A DNA stretch of 15,870 nt from Stenotrophomonas sp. UBA2124 (GTDB lineage: Bacteria > Pseudomonadota > Gammaproteobacteria > Xanthomonadales > Xanthomonadaceae), in contig DCXY01000007.1 of the NCBI GenBank assembly GCA_002329155.1, positions 1-15,870 of the forward strand. The letters run 5' to 3'. Shown piece after piece: positions 1 to 8,146 of this stretch. The translations under genes and the position numbers were made by a program. Positions within the stretch are counted from its first letter, which is position 1; the number at the start of each line of letters is the position of its first letter. The notes below the pieces were generated by a model. The model had not been told where the DNA came from. It worked only from the letters and a program-made list of their open reading frames with translations, and did not search any database.

Positions 1-120
1 CCCGGCACCCGCCGCAGCTACCGCGTGCGCGCCGACGCCCTGGGCCGGTGGGCCTTCCACTGCCACCTGCTGTACCACATGGAAGCAGGCATGATGCGCG
101 AAGTGAGGATCGACGCATGA
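1..120 (+). CDS. copA: CopA multicopper oxidase, C-terminal end (partial)
   Basis: Only the last 39 codons are present; the gene begins upstream of the window. CopA is a periplasmic multicopper oxidase that oxidises Cu(I) and confers copper resistance. The visible tail contains WAFHCHLLYHMEAGMMREV, the C-terminal copper-binding motif of these oxidases: HCHLLYHMEAGM supplies the Cys and His ligands joining the type 1 and trinuclear sites plus the axial Met. The stop codon TGA overlaps the copB start as ATGA (117-120), so the two genes are translationally coupled. The fragment is too short to separate CopA from a related CueO-type oxidase by itself; the copB that follows makes CopA the likely identity. 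Confidence 0.9.
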   Translation, partial: PGTRRSYRVRADALGRWAFHCHLLYHMEAGMMREVRIDA

Positions 121-1097
121 AGGCGCTACCTCACTCGCTGCTGTTTCTCGCGCTGGTCGCCAGCGGTGCCGCATCCGCACAGGACCCGCATGCAGGGTAT
201 GTCGGGCACAGTGCAAATGCCGACACGCCCGCGCACGATCCACATGCAGCCCACCGCACTGCCGCACCAACGAGCGATGACCCGCACGCAGGCCACGACA
301 TGTCGAAAATGGACCACGGCACGCCTGTCGATGATCCACATGCAGGCCACAGCATGCCGATGACGCCGGCCAGCGGCACGCCGCGCGAGCCCATCCCGAC
401 ACCGACGGCACAGGACATCGCGGCAGCCTTTCCGCAGCTTGATCCGCATGCCATGGAGCACGCACCGTCGTTCAACAGCCTGGTGGTGTTCGACCATCTG
501 GAAGGCTGGAACAACGACCACGGCAGCGGCCAGGGCTGGGGCATCGATGCGTGGTTCGGCAACGACATCAACCGCCTGTGGCTGCGCAGTGAAGGGCATC
601 GCAGCGACGGGCGTCTGGAGGACTGGTCGGTGGATGCGCTGTACGGGCATTCGGTCTCTGCTTGGTGGGACGTGGTGGCCGGCGTGCGCCACGACAACGG
701 CGCACATGCACCCGACCTCACCCGCGCCGCCATCGGCGTGCAGGGGCTGGCGCCGTACAAGTTCGAGATGTCCGCCATGGCCTACCTCGGTGGTCCACGC
801 AGGGCCGAGCTTGCAGTCGAAGTGGAGTATGACGTGCTGCTGACCAACCGCTTGATCCTGCAGCCGGTGGTGGAAGCCAGCGTCGTTGCCGATGACGATC
901 CACGCCGCGGTGTCGGCAAGGGCCTGAGCAGCGTGGAAGCAGGCCTGCGCCTGCGTTACGAGATCACCCGCCGCTTCGCGCCGTATGTGGGCTTCGTGCA
1001 CGCGCGCAGTTTTGGCGATACCGCCGACCTGCAACGTGCCGCAGGGGCCGCCACGCGCGAATCCCGCTGGGTCGCCGGCATCCGCTTCTGGTTCTGA
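117..1097 (+). CDS. copB: CopB copper-resistance outer-membrane protein
   Basis: Encodes 326 residues. The ATG at 117 is chosen over an in-frame upstream start at 48 because it overlaps the copA stop (ATGA) and directly begins a signal peptide: positive MK, hydrophobic core LLFLALVASGA, cleavage expected after ASA (residue 21). Residues 23-83 are rich in His, Met and Asp, with repeats of DPHAGH/DPHAAH at about 23, 41, 55 and 73 and a related DPHAMEH at 109; these are candidate copper ligands. Residues from about 117 to the end match the style of the CopB family (SLVVFDHLEGW, LWLRSEGHRSDG, YDVLLTNRLILQP), which forms an outer-membrane beta barrel, and the protein ends in RFWF with the terminal aromatic typical of barrels. 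It is known as the copper-resistance partner of CopA; whether it stores or exports copper is not settled by sequence. Confidence 0.95.
   Translation: MKALPHSLLFLALVASGAASAQDPHAGYVGHSANADTPAHDPHAAHRTAAPTSDDPHAGHDMSKMDHGTPVDDPHAGHSMPMTPASGTPREPIPTPTAQDIAAAFPQLDPHAMEHAPSFNSLVVFDHLEGWNNDHGSGQGWGIDAWFGNDINRLWLRSEGHRSDGRLEDWSVDALYGHSVSAWWDVVAGVRHDNGAHAPDLTRAAIGVQGLAPYKFEMSAMAYLGGPRRAELAVEVEYDVLLTNRLILQPVVEASVVADDDPRRGVGKGLSSVEAGLRLRYEITRRFAPYVGFVHARSFGDTADLQRAAGAATRESRWVAGIRFWF
183..363 (+). repeat. His/Met-rich DPHA(G/A)H repeat region inside copB
   Basis: The coding sequence repeats a unit reading GA(C/T)CC(G/A)CA(T/C)GCAGG, giving Asp-Pro-His-Ala-Gly/Ala and often a following His and Met (HDM, HSM). 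Four copies lie at residues 23, 41, 55 and 73 with spacings of 18, 14 and 18 residues. The third and fourth units are the closest to each other (GCAGGCCAC then GACATG or AGCATG). Such repeats typically expand or contract between strains and bind copper. Confidence 0.8.
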
Positions 1098-1107
1098 CCT
1101 TTCTGCC

Positions 1108-1132
1108 GTGGTGCGTCCGCAAGGCGCACCAC
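1108..1132 (+). other. Intercistronic hairpin between copB and the DUF411 gene
   Basis: GTGGTGCG at 1108-1115 is exactly complementary to CGCACCAC at 1125-1132, with a 9-nt loop that can add two more pairs. No T-run follows, so it does not look like an intrinsic terminator. It may stabilise or partition the operon mRNA. Confidence 0.5.
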
Positions 1133-1151
1133 ATTCCATCGGAGAAACACG

Positions 1152-1685
1152 ATGAAAGCGAACACCCGCAACACACTTCCCGCCAGCCTGCTGCTGGCGG
1201 CCTCGGCCCTGCTGGTCAGTGCCTGCAATGCCACGCCGCCCTCGGCGACCGCCAGCAACGCGAACGCAGCACCTGCCACTCAGGTGCTGCCTGCAAGCAC
1301 ACCCGCGCTGCCACTGGTCATCGTCCACAAGGACCCCAACTGCGGCTGCTGCGTGGGTTGGGCCGCGCACATGCGCGAGGCCGGCTTCCCGGTGGAGCTG
1401 CGCGACAGCAACGACATGATGGCGGTGAAGCAGAAGCTGGGCATCGACGAGGGCATGCTGTCCTGCCATACCAGCGAGATCGATGGTTATGTGGTCGAAG
1501 GCCATGTGCCGGTGCAGGACATCCAGCGCCTGCTGGTCGAGCGCCCCAAGGCACGTGGCCTGGTGCTGCCGGGCATGCCGCTCGGCTCACCGGGCATGGA
1601 AACGCCGGACGGCCATGTGCAGCCGTACCAGGTAGCCCTGCTGAACGAAGACGGCAGCCTTACGCCCTATTCCAGTCACCCATGA
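1152..1685 (+). CDS. DUF411 (CopG-like) copper-binding lipoprotein
   Basis: Encodes 177 residues; the ATG is preceded by GGAGA at 1141-1145. The N-terminus has a lipobox (LLVSAC, Cys25), so the mature protein is probably lipid-anchored, followed by a low-complexity Ala/Thr/Pro linker to about residue 53. The remainder is a DUF411 domain with a thioredoxin-like fold: VIVHKDPNCGCCVGW places the CxCC cluster at Cys64, Cys66 and Cys67; Cys105-His106 (MLSCHT) and His118 (EGHVP) are conserved; and GLVLPGMPLGSPGME gives Met142 and Met149. The family includes the Pseudomonas copper-resistance protein CopG, which binds a Cys-bridged copper cluster. It lies 54 bp after copB on the same strand, most likely in the same operon. 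A redox or storage role for copper in the periplasm is inferred from family and context. The name copG is also used for an unrelated plasmid repressor, so no symbol is given. Confidence 0.9.
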   Translation: MKANTRNTLPASLLLAASALLVSACNATPPSATASNANAAPATQVLPASTPALPLVIVHKDPNCGCCVGWAAHMREAGFPVELRDSNDMMAVKQKLGIDEGMLSCHTSEIDGYVVEGHVPVQDIQRLLVERPKARGLVLPGMPLGSPGMETPDGHVQPYQVALLNEDGSLTPYSSHP

Positions 1686-1707
1686 TGACCGGCAGATGAG
1701 TGGCAAA

Positions 1708-1731
1708 GGTGCGGTGTCATCCCACCGCACC
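1708..1731. promoter_or_regulatory. Perfect 9-bp inverted repeat upstream of gloA
   Basis: GGTGCGGTG (1708-1716) and CACCGCACC (1723-1731) are exact reverse complements around a 6-nt spacer, TCATCC. The repeat abuts the proposed -10 box (TAGAAT, 1732-1737), so it covers the -35 region. It could be a repressor operator for gloA, or a hairpin ending the copper operon; there is no T-run after it, which weakens the terminator reading. Confidence 0.5.
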
Positions 1732-1737
1732 TAGAAT
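1732..1737 (+). promoter_or_regulatory. Candidate -10 box for gloA (TAGAAT)
   Basis: TAGAAT lies 29 nt before the gloA ATG and matches five of six bases of TATAAT. The same hexamer occurs at the expected place before glmS and glmU. No good -35 is visible; the inverted repeat occupies that position. Confidence 0.5.
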
Positions 1738-1766
1738 CACAGGTTCCCCCCTCCAAGGATTTCACC

Positions 1767-2294
1767 ATGACCCTGGAAACCCTTCGCCAGAACCCGGGCG
1801 TGGCCGCGCAGGTGCCCGCCGAAACCAACGGCTTCGTGTTCAACCACACCATGCTGCGGGTCAAGGACATCACCGCCTCGCTGGATTTCTACACGCGCGT
1901 GCTTGGCTTCCAGCTGATCGACAAGCGTGACTTCCCAGAAGCCGAATTCAGCCTGTACTTCCTGGCCTATGTGCCGGCGGGCGTGCAGGTGCCTGCCGAC
2001 GACACCGAGCGCCGCCTGTGGATGGCCGGCATGCCCGGCGTGCTGGAACTCACCCACAACCACGGCACCGAGAAGCAGGACGGCCCGGTGTACCACGACG
2101 GCAACAGCGACCCGCGTGGCTTCGGCCACATCTGCGTGTCGGTGCCGGAGCTGGAGGCGGCCTGTGCCCGTTTCGAGGAACTGGGCGTGCCGTTCCAGAA
2201 GCGCCTGAGTGACGGCCGCATGAAGAGCCTGGCCTTCATCAAGGACCCGGACGGCTACTGGGTGGAGATCATCTCCAACACCGTGCGGGCGTAA
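1767..2294 (+). CDS. gloA: Lactoylglutathione lyase (glyoxalase I), long zinc-type form
   Basis: Encodes 175 residues; AAGGA at 1755-1759 precedes the ATG. The enzyme isomerises the methylglyoxal-glutathione hemithioacetal to S-lactoylglutathione in the cytoplasm, the first step of methylglyoxal detoxification. The expected metal ligands are visible: His27 (NHTMLRVKD), Glu94 (LELTHNHGTE), His121 (GFGHICVSV) and Glu167 (YWVEIIS). The 175-residue length and the insert GPVYHDGNSDPRG before the third ligand match the longer eukaryote-like class, known to use zinc, rather than the short nickel-type E. coli enzyme of about 135 residues. It is monocistronic: a hairpin and -10 box stand upstream and a strong terminator follows. 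Metal preference is inferred from family. Confidence 0.95.
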   Translation: MTLETLRQNPGVAAQVPAETNGFVFNHTMLRVKDITASLDFYTRVLGFQLIDKRDFPEAEFSLYFLAYVPAGVQVPADDTERRLWMAGMPGVLELTHNHGTEKQDGPVYHDGNSDPRGFGHICVSVPELEAACARFEELGVPFQKRLSDGRMKSLAFIKDPDGYWVEIISNTVRA

Positions 2295-2315
2295 GCACCA
2301 CCGCAGGCAGCACCC

Positions 2316-2348
2316 GAACGCCGGCAGTCATGCCGGCGTTCTTCGTTT
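2316..2348 (+). terminator. Intrinsic terminator after gloA
   Basis: An 11-bp perfect stem (GAACGCCGGCA, 2316-2326, pairing with 2331-2341) with loop GTCA is followed by a T-rich tract TTCGTTT. It lies 22 nt after the gloA stop. Confidence 0.85.
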
Positions 2349-2358
2349 CATGCCCCCG

Positions 2359-2386
2359 CGATCCCAATAGAGCCGATCCCAATAGA
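2359..2386. repeat. 13-bp tandem duplication with 15-bp period
   Basis: CGATCCCAATAGA occurs at 2359-2371 and again at 2374-2386, separated by GC. It lies between the gloA and glmS terminators, and its second copy abuts the glmS terminator T-run. It looks like a small local duplication with no evident function. Confidence 0.7.
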
Positions 2387-2410
2387 AAAGCCCGGCACGG
2401 GGCCGGGCTT
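2386..2410 (-). terminator. Intrinsic terminator after glmS
   Basis: Read on the minus strand: a 9-bp perfect stem (AAGCCCGGC pairing with GCCGGGCTT, 2388-2396 and 2402-2410) with a 5-nt loop, followed by TTTT then CTATTGG. It lies about 80 nt after the glmS stop. Confidence 0.85.
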
Positions 2411-2479
2411 CGTACAGCGTCGGGGGAGAGAGGACCGTGGCTGCGGGAATGATTTTCCCCTTTCCCGGTTACGCTCCCG

Positions 2480-2491
2480 TGACAGCTGTCA
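2480..2491. other. 12-bp perfect palindrome next to the glmS stop codon
   Basis: TGACAGCTGTCA is self-complementary and directly abuts the glmS stop codon (2492-2494). Its role is unknown, and it may be chance. Confidence 0.35.
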
Positions 2492-4324
<1,833 letters not shown>

Positions 4325-4353
4325 AGTCCGCCCATCCGCGATAACAGACGGTC

Positions 4354-4359
4354 ATTCTA
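4354..4359 (-). promoter_or_regulatory. Candidate -10 box for glmS (TAGAAT on the minus strand)
   Basis: On the minus strand the sequence reads CTTAGAATGACC, ending 29 nt before the glmS ATG, so transcription would start near 4347 with a leader of about 25 nt. The -35 is weak. The palindromic operator cluster at 4394-4446 lies just upstream. Confidence 0.55.
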
Positions 4360-4393
4360 AGTCAGCTTATTCAGACATCCGATGGACAAAGCA

Positions 4394-4446
4394 GGACACC
4401 GCGCCACGGACAGTGTCCGGCAATGTGTCCGCGGACACCCGGACAC
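4394..4446. promoter_or_regulatory. Palindromic enhancer cluster (GTGTCC/GGACAC sites) for an NtrC-family activator
   Basis: Within 53 bp there are repeated half-sites: GGACAC 4394-4399, CGGACA 4407-4412, GTGTCC 4413-4418, GTGTCC 4425-4430, GGACAC 4433-4438 and GGACAC 4441-4446. Two form perfect palindromes: CGGACAGTGTCCG (4407-4419, single central base) and GTGTCCGCGGACAC (4425-4438). Relative to the start predicted from the -24/-12 element (about 4517), their centres are near -104 and -85, normal for upstream activating sequences of sigma-54 activators. The obvious candidate ligand is the response regulator encoded at 9962-11305, which is an inference. The cluster also lies about 65-85 bp upstream of the divergent glmS start. 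Confidence 0.75.
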
Positions 4447-4473
4447 CCCGAGCCCCCGAACTTTCCAGATATA

Positions 4474-4486
4474 TATCAACAACTTG
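4474..4486 (+). promoter_or_regulatory. Predicted IHF-binding site
   Basis: TATCAACAACTTG matches the IHF consensus WATCAANNNNTTR at every defined position. It sits in an AT-rich patch (ATATATATC) between the enhancer palindromes and the -24 element, exactly where IHF bends DNA in sigma-54 promoters. Confidence 0.65.
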
Positions 4487-4490
4487 GGAT

Positions 4491-4506
4491 TGGCACGCCA
4501 TCTGCT
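4491..4506 (+). promoter_or_regulatory. Sigma-54 (RpoN) -24/-12 promoter for the efflux operon
   Basis: TGGCAC-GCCAT-CTGCT fits the consensus TGGCAC-N5-TTGCA/T with one mismatch. The invariant GG (4492-4493) and GC (4504-4505) are separated by exactly 10 nt. The predicted start is about 4517, giving a leader of about 23 nt before the adaptor ATG. The downstream operon encodes a sigma-54 activator. Confidence 0.8.
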
Positions 4507-4539
4507 TAACAACAGACAACCCAAGCAGCGACGGCCACG

Positions 4540-5808
4540 ATGATCCGCGACACCTCCGCCCAGGACCACGCCCCCACCCAGCGCCCGCAACCGAAATGGA
4601 AGCGGTGGCTGTGGCCGGCCGTCGCCACCGTGGTGGTGCTGGGCGGCATTGGTTTCGTCGCCAGCAAGTGGGCCGGGGCCAGCCGCTCGTTCGACAGCAG
4701 CCGCGTGCGCGTGGCCGAGGTGAGCCGCGGCGACCTGGTGCGCGATATCGCCGCCGATGGTCGCGTCATCGCCGCCAACAGCCCGATCCTCTATGCCATC
4801 TCCGCCGGCACCGTCACGCTGAAGGTCGTTGCCGGTGATGTGGTCAAGCAGGGCCAGGAGCTGGCGGTGATCGACAGCCCCGAACTGCGCAGCAAGCTGG
4901 CGCAGGAGCAGGCCACCCTCGCCGGTCTGGAAGCCGAGGCCAGCCGTGCCGCGCTGGATGCCACCCTGGCCCGCGCCACGGGCGCCAAGATGTCCGACCA
5001 GGCCGGGCTGCTGCGCACCGCCGCCCAGCGCGATCTGGACCGCTACCAGCGTGGCTTCGACGGCGGTGCCGTGCCGCAGGTGGACCTGGCCAAGGCCCAG
5101 GACGAACTGAAGAAGGCCGAGATCGAACTGCACCACGCCCGTCAGGACGCCAGCCTGCAGAGCCAAGGCGCGGCACTGGATGCACGCAACAAGCGCCTGC
5201 TGGCCGACCGCCAGAAAGCAGTGGTGGATGAGGTCCAGCGCCAGGTGGACGCGCTCACCCTGCGTGCGCCCTTCGACGGTCAGGTCGGCCAGGTGCAGGC
5301 CACGCAGCACACCCAGGTGGCGGCCAACGCGCCGATCCTGGGCGTGGTTGACCTGTCGCGCTTCGAGGTCGAGATCAAGGTGCCGGAGAGCTTCGCCCGC
5401 GAGCTGGCCATCGGTATGCCGGCCCAGCTGACCAGCGGCTCCGGCCAGCCGTTCCCGGGTGAGATTTCCGCGGTGTCGCCGGAAGTGGTCAACGGTGAGG
5501 TCGTCGCTCGCATCCGCTTCTCGGACAAGCAGCCCGAAGGCCTGCGCCAGAGCCAGCGCATGAGCGCCCGCATCCTGCTCGACACCCGCCGCAATGTGCT
5601 CAAGGTCGAGCGCGGCCCGTTCATCGAGCAGTCCGGCGGTCGCTACGCCTACGTCGTCACCGGCAGCACCGCGACCCGCCGCCCGGTGCAGCTGGGCGTC
5701 AGCAGCCTGGGCGAAGTCGAGATCGTGTCGGGCCTGCAACCGGGCGAGAAGATCGTCGTCTCCGGTGCGGATCTGTTCGGTGACAACGAGCGCGTTTCGA
5801 TCAATTAG
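4540..5808 (+). CDS. HlyD/MacA-type periplasmic adaptor (membrane-fusion protein) of an ABC efflux pump
   Basis: Encodes 422 residues. A short basic cytoplasmic tail (to about 21) leads into one membrane helix (about 22-43, WKRWLWPAVATVVVLGGIGF). Then come the first half of a lipoyl-like domain (about 80-112, AISAGTVTLKVVAGDVVKQGQELAVIDSPELRSK, of which the VxxGDxVxxGQxLxxID pattern is diagnostic), a long alpha-helical hairpin rich in Ala, Gln and Glu (about 113-235), the returning lipoyl half (LTLRAPFDGQVGQV) and beta-barrel and membrane-proximal domains (ending QPGEKIVVSGADLFGDNERVSIN). Such adaptors link an inner-membrane transporter to a TolC-like outer-membrane channel; no channel gene is in this module, so a channel encoded elsewhere would be used. 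It is the first gene after the sigma-54 promoter; no canonical ribosome-binding site is visible. Substrate unknown. Confidence 0.93.
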   Translation: MIRDTSAQDHAPTQRPQPKWKRWLWPAVATVVVLGGIGFVASKWAGASRSFDSSRVRVAEVSRGDLVRDIAADGRVIAANSPILYAISAGTVTLKVVAGDVVKQGQELAVIDSPELRSKLAQEQATLAGLEAEASRAALDATLARATGAKMSDQAGLLRTAAQRDLDRYQRGFDGGAVPQVDLAKAQDELKKAEIELHHARQDASLQSQGAALDARNKRLLADRQKAVVDEVQRQVDALTLRAPFDGQVGQVQATQHTQVAANAPILGVVDLSRFEVEIKVPESFARELAIGMPAQLTSGSGQPFPGEISAVSPEVVNGEVVARIRFSDKQPEGLRQSQRMSARILLDTRRNVLKVERGPFIEQSGGRYAYVVTGSTATRRPVQLGVSSLGEVEIVSGLQPGEKIVVSGADLFGDNERVSIN

Positions 5809-5817
5809 TTGCAGGCC

Positions 5818-5841
5818 GGGAACGGGGAGGTGGGAACGGGG
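5818..5841 (+). other. Putative G-quadruplex motif between adaptor and ATPase genes
   Basis: GGG-AAC-GGGG-AGGT-GGG-AAC-GGGG, four G-runs of three or more with loops of 3, 4 and 3 nt, starting 9 nt after the adaptor stop on the coding strand. It is also an 11-bp direct repeat (GGGAACGGGGA at 5818 and 5832). The rest of the 172-bp spacer is C-rich, without an ORF or a clear promoter, and ends in the AAAAGGA ribosome-binding site at 5967-5973. Confidence 0.5.
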
Positions 5842-5980
5842 AATGAAGGTGCGATGCAGCCGTCCGGTTTGTCGTGAAGCCGCATGCCTGTGTTGAACAC
5901 CCAACACCCATTCCCAGCCCCCTTACCCACCGTTCTCTTCCCCATCCACCTGTTCCCCGCATCAAGAAAAGGACCCCGTC

Positions 5981-6691
<711 letters not shown>

Positions 6692-6706
6692 CCGAGGCAC
6701 GCCGCC

Positions 6707-8011
6707 ATGTTCAGCTACTACTTCAAACTCGCGCTGCGCAGCTTCGGCCGCAACAAGATCCTGACCGCACTGATGGTGCTGGCCATCGCGCTGGGCATCG
6801 GCGCGGCGATGACCACGCTCACCGTATTCAAGGTGCTCTCCGGCGATCCCATTCCGCAGAAGAGCGACCGCCTGTTCTATGTGCAGCTGGACCCTGAAAT
6901 GAGGGACGGCTATCAGCCGGGCGAAGAGCCGCAGATGGACATGACGCGCTTCGATGCAGAAGAGTTGCTGCGCCAGAAAAAGGCATCACGGCAGGCGATG
7001 ATGACCGGCGGCCGCGGCATAGTGGAGCCGCGCGTGGATGCGCTCAAGCCATTCAGCATCAGCACGCGCTACACCTCCGCCGATTTCTTTCCGATGTTCG
7101 ATACCCCCTTCCTGTTCGGACAGGGCTGGACCGGCGCGGAGGATGAGGGCCGTGTGCGTACCGCCGTGATCGGCAGGAAGTTGAACGAAAAATTGTTCAA
7201 GGGTGCAAACAGCGTCGGCAAGGACGTGGTGCTGGACGGGCATGTCCTGCGCATCGTCGGCGTAATGGATACATGGGAGCCCAACCCCAAGTTCTACGAC
7301 CTGAACACCGGGAAGTTCGACGCCAACGAGGAAGTCTTTCTGCCCTTCAGTACCTTCATGGACCTTGATCTGGGCCGCAGTGGCAACATGAACTGCTTTG
7401 GCCGCGAGTTGGTTGCCGATACCCAGGCGCTCAATGCGCCCTGCGCATGGATCCAGTACTGGGTGGAGCTGGACTCTGCCTCCACGGCCAAGGATTTCAA
7501 GGCGTACCTGGACAACTACTCCGAGCAGCAGCGCGCCGCAGGACGCTTCGAGCGCCCGGCCAACACCCGCCTGCGCAACGTGATGGAACTGATGGACTAC
7601 CGCAACGCCGTGCCGGGCGACGTGCGCCTGCAGATGTGGCTGGCCTTCGGCTTCCTGCTGGTGTGCCTGGTCAATACGGTGGGCCTGCTGCTGGCCAAAT
7701 TCCTGCGCCGCAGTGGTGAGATCGGCGTACGCCGCGCGCTGGGGGCCAGCCGTGCGGAGATTTTCAAGCAGTGCCTGGTGGAGGCCGGCACGATTGGCCT
7801 GGCCGGTGGCCTGCTGGGCCTGCTGCTGTCGCTGCTGGGGCTGTGGGCGGTACGCCAGCGCCCCACCGAGTACGCCGCACTGGCACACCTGGATGGATCG
7901 ATGCTGCTGCTGACCTTCGGGCTGGCCATCGCCGCCAGCCTGGTTGCAGGGTTGCTGCCAGCCTGGCGTGCAATGCAGGTGGCACCGGCATTGCAGCTCA
8001 AAAGTCAGTAA
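6707..8011 (+). CDS. FtsX/MacB-type ABC permease, subunit 1
   Basis: Encodes 434 residues. Architecture: amphipathic N-terminus, TM1 (about 18-42, TALMVLAIALGIGAAMTTLT), a large periplasmic MacB-like core domain (about 45-305), TM2 (311-333), the cytoplasmic coupling segment RRSGEIGVRRALGASR (334-349), TM3 (361-382) and TM4 (398-418). The RRxxEIGxRRALGAxR segment is the hallmark of the FtsX superfamily and contacts the ATPase. Two cysteines in the periplasmic domain (Cys230 and Cys246) could form a disulfide. The periplasmic domain is longer and different in sequence from that of the second permease, so the pump is probably a permease heterodimer. The gene starts 15 nt after the ATPase stop, indicating co-translation. 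The substrate is not predictable. Confidence 0.93.
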   Translation: MFSYYFKLALRSFGRNKILTALMVLAIALGIGAAMTTLTVFKVLSGDPIPQKSDRLFYVQLDPEMRDGYQPGEEPQMDMTRFDAEELLRQKKASRQAMMTGGRGIVEPRVDALKPFSISTRYTSADFFPMFDTPFLFGQGWTGAEDEGRVRTAVIGRKLNEKLFKGANSVGKDVVLDGHVLRIVGVMDTWEPNPKFYDLNTGKFDANEEVFLPFSTFMDLDLGRSGNMNCFGRELVADTQALNAPCAWIQYWVELDSASTAKDFKAYLDNYSEQQRAAGRFERPANTRLRNVMELMDYRNAVPGDVRLQMWLAFGFLLVCLVNTVGLLLAKFLRRSGEIGVRRALGASRAEIFKQCLVEAGTIGLAGGLLGLLLSLLGLWAVRQRPTEYAALAHLDGSMLLLTFGLAIAASLVAGLLPAWRAMQVAPALQLKSQ

Positions 8012-8026
8012 CGCGCAGGCTCTGTC

Positions 8027-8055
8027 CCCTCCCTTGCGCAACGCGTGAGGGAGGG
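8027..8055 (+). repeat. REP-like hairpin between the two permease genes
   Basis: CCCTCCCTTGCGC (8027-8039) pairs over 13 positions (two of them G-T/U) with GCGTGAGGGAGGG (8043-8055), loop AAC. The following GTTGGGGAAGG resembles the CCCTC...GAGGG-TTGGGG class of intergenic repeats common in Xanthomonadaceae. There is no T-run, so it is more likely a REP or an mRNA-stabilising element than a terminator. The rest of the 135-nt spacer carries no credible gene; GGAG at 8137-8140 is the ribosome-binding site of the next gene. Confidence 0.65.
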
Positions 8056-8146
8056 TTGGGGAAGGACGCCAACAGGCCGTAGCTCCGGCCCCCGCCCCTA
8101 CCCAGGCAACCCCATTCCGCAGGTCCACGTTTCCCCGGAGAACCCC

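Noticed and set aside
126..1505. 459-codon minus-strand ORF opposite copB and the DUF411 gene
   Set aside because: It overlaps two genes with clear families and motifs; its protein is a low-complexity His/Arg/Ala shadow caused by high-GC codon bias.
4325..4353. glmS ribozyme/riboswitch in the glmS leader
   Set aside because: The leader predicted from the -10 box is only about 25 nt, and the ribozyme is known from Gram-positive bacteria; no fold is visible.
4357..5907. 516-codon minus-strand ORF opposite the adaptor gene and the sigma-54 promoter
   Set aside because: Antisense shadow; it would also cover the regulatory region and shows no motif.
7394..7444. Cys230/Cys246 of permease 1 as a redox switch
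   Set aside because: Two periplasmic cysteines 16 residues apart most simply form a structural disulfide; nothing supports sensing.
8045..8146. Upstream GTG extension of permease 2 by 34 codons
   Set aside because: The extension is encoded by the REP-like spacer, is Pro/Gly-rich, and a proper GGAG-spaced ATG begins the membrane protein at 8147.
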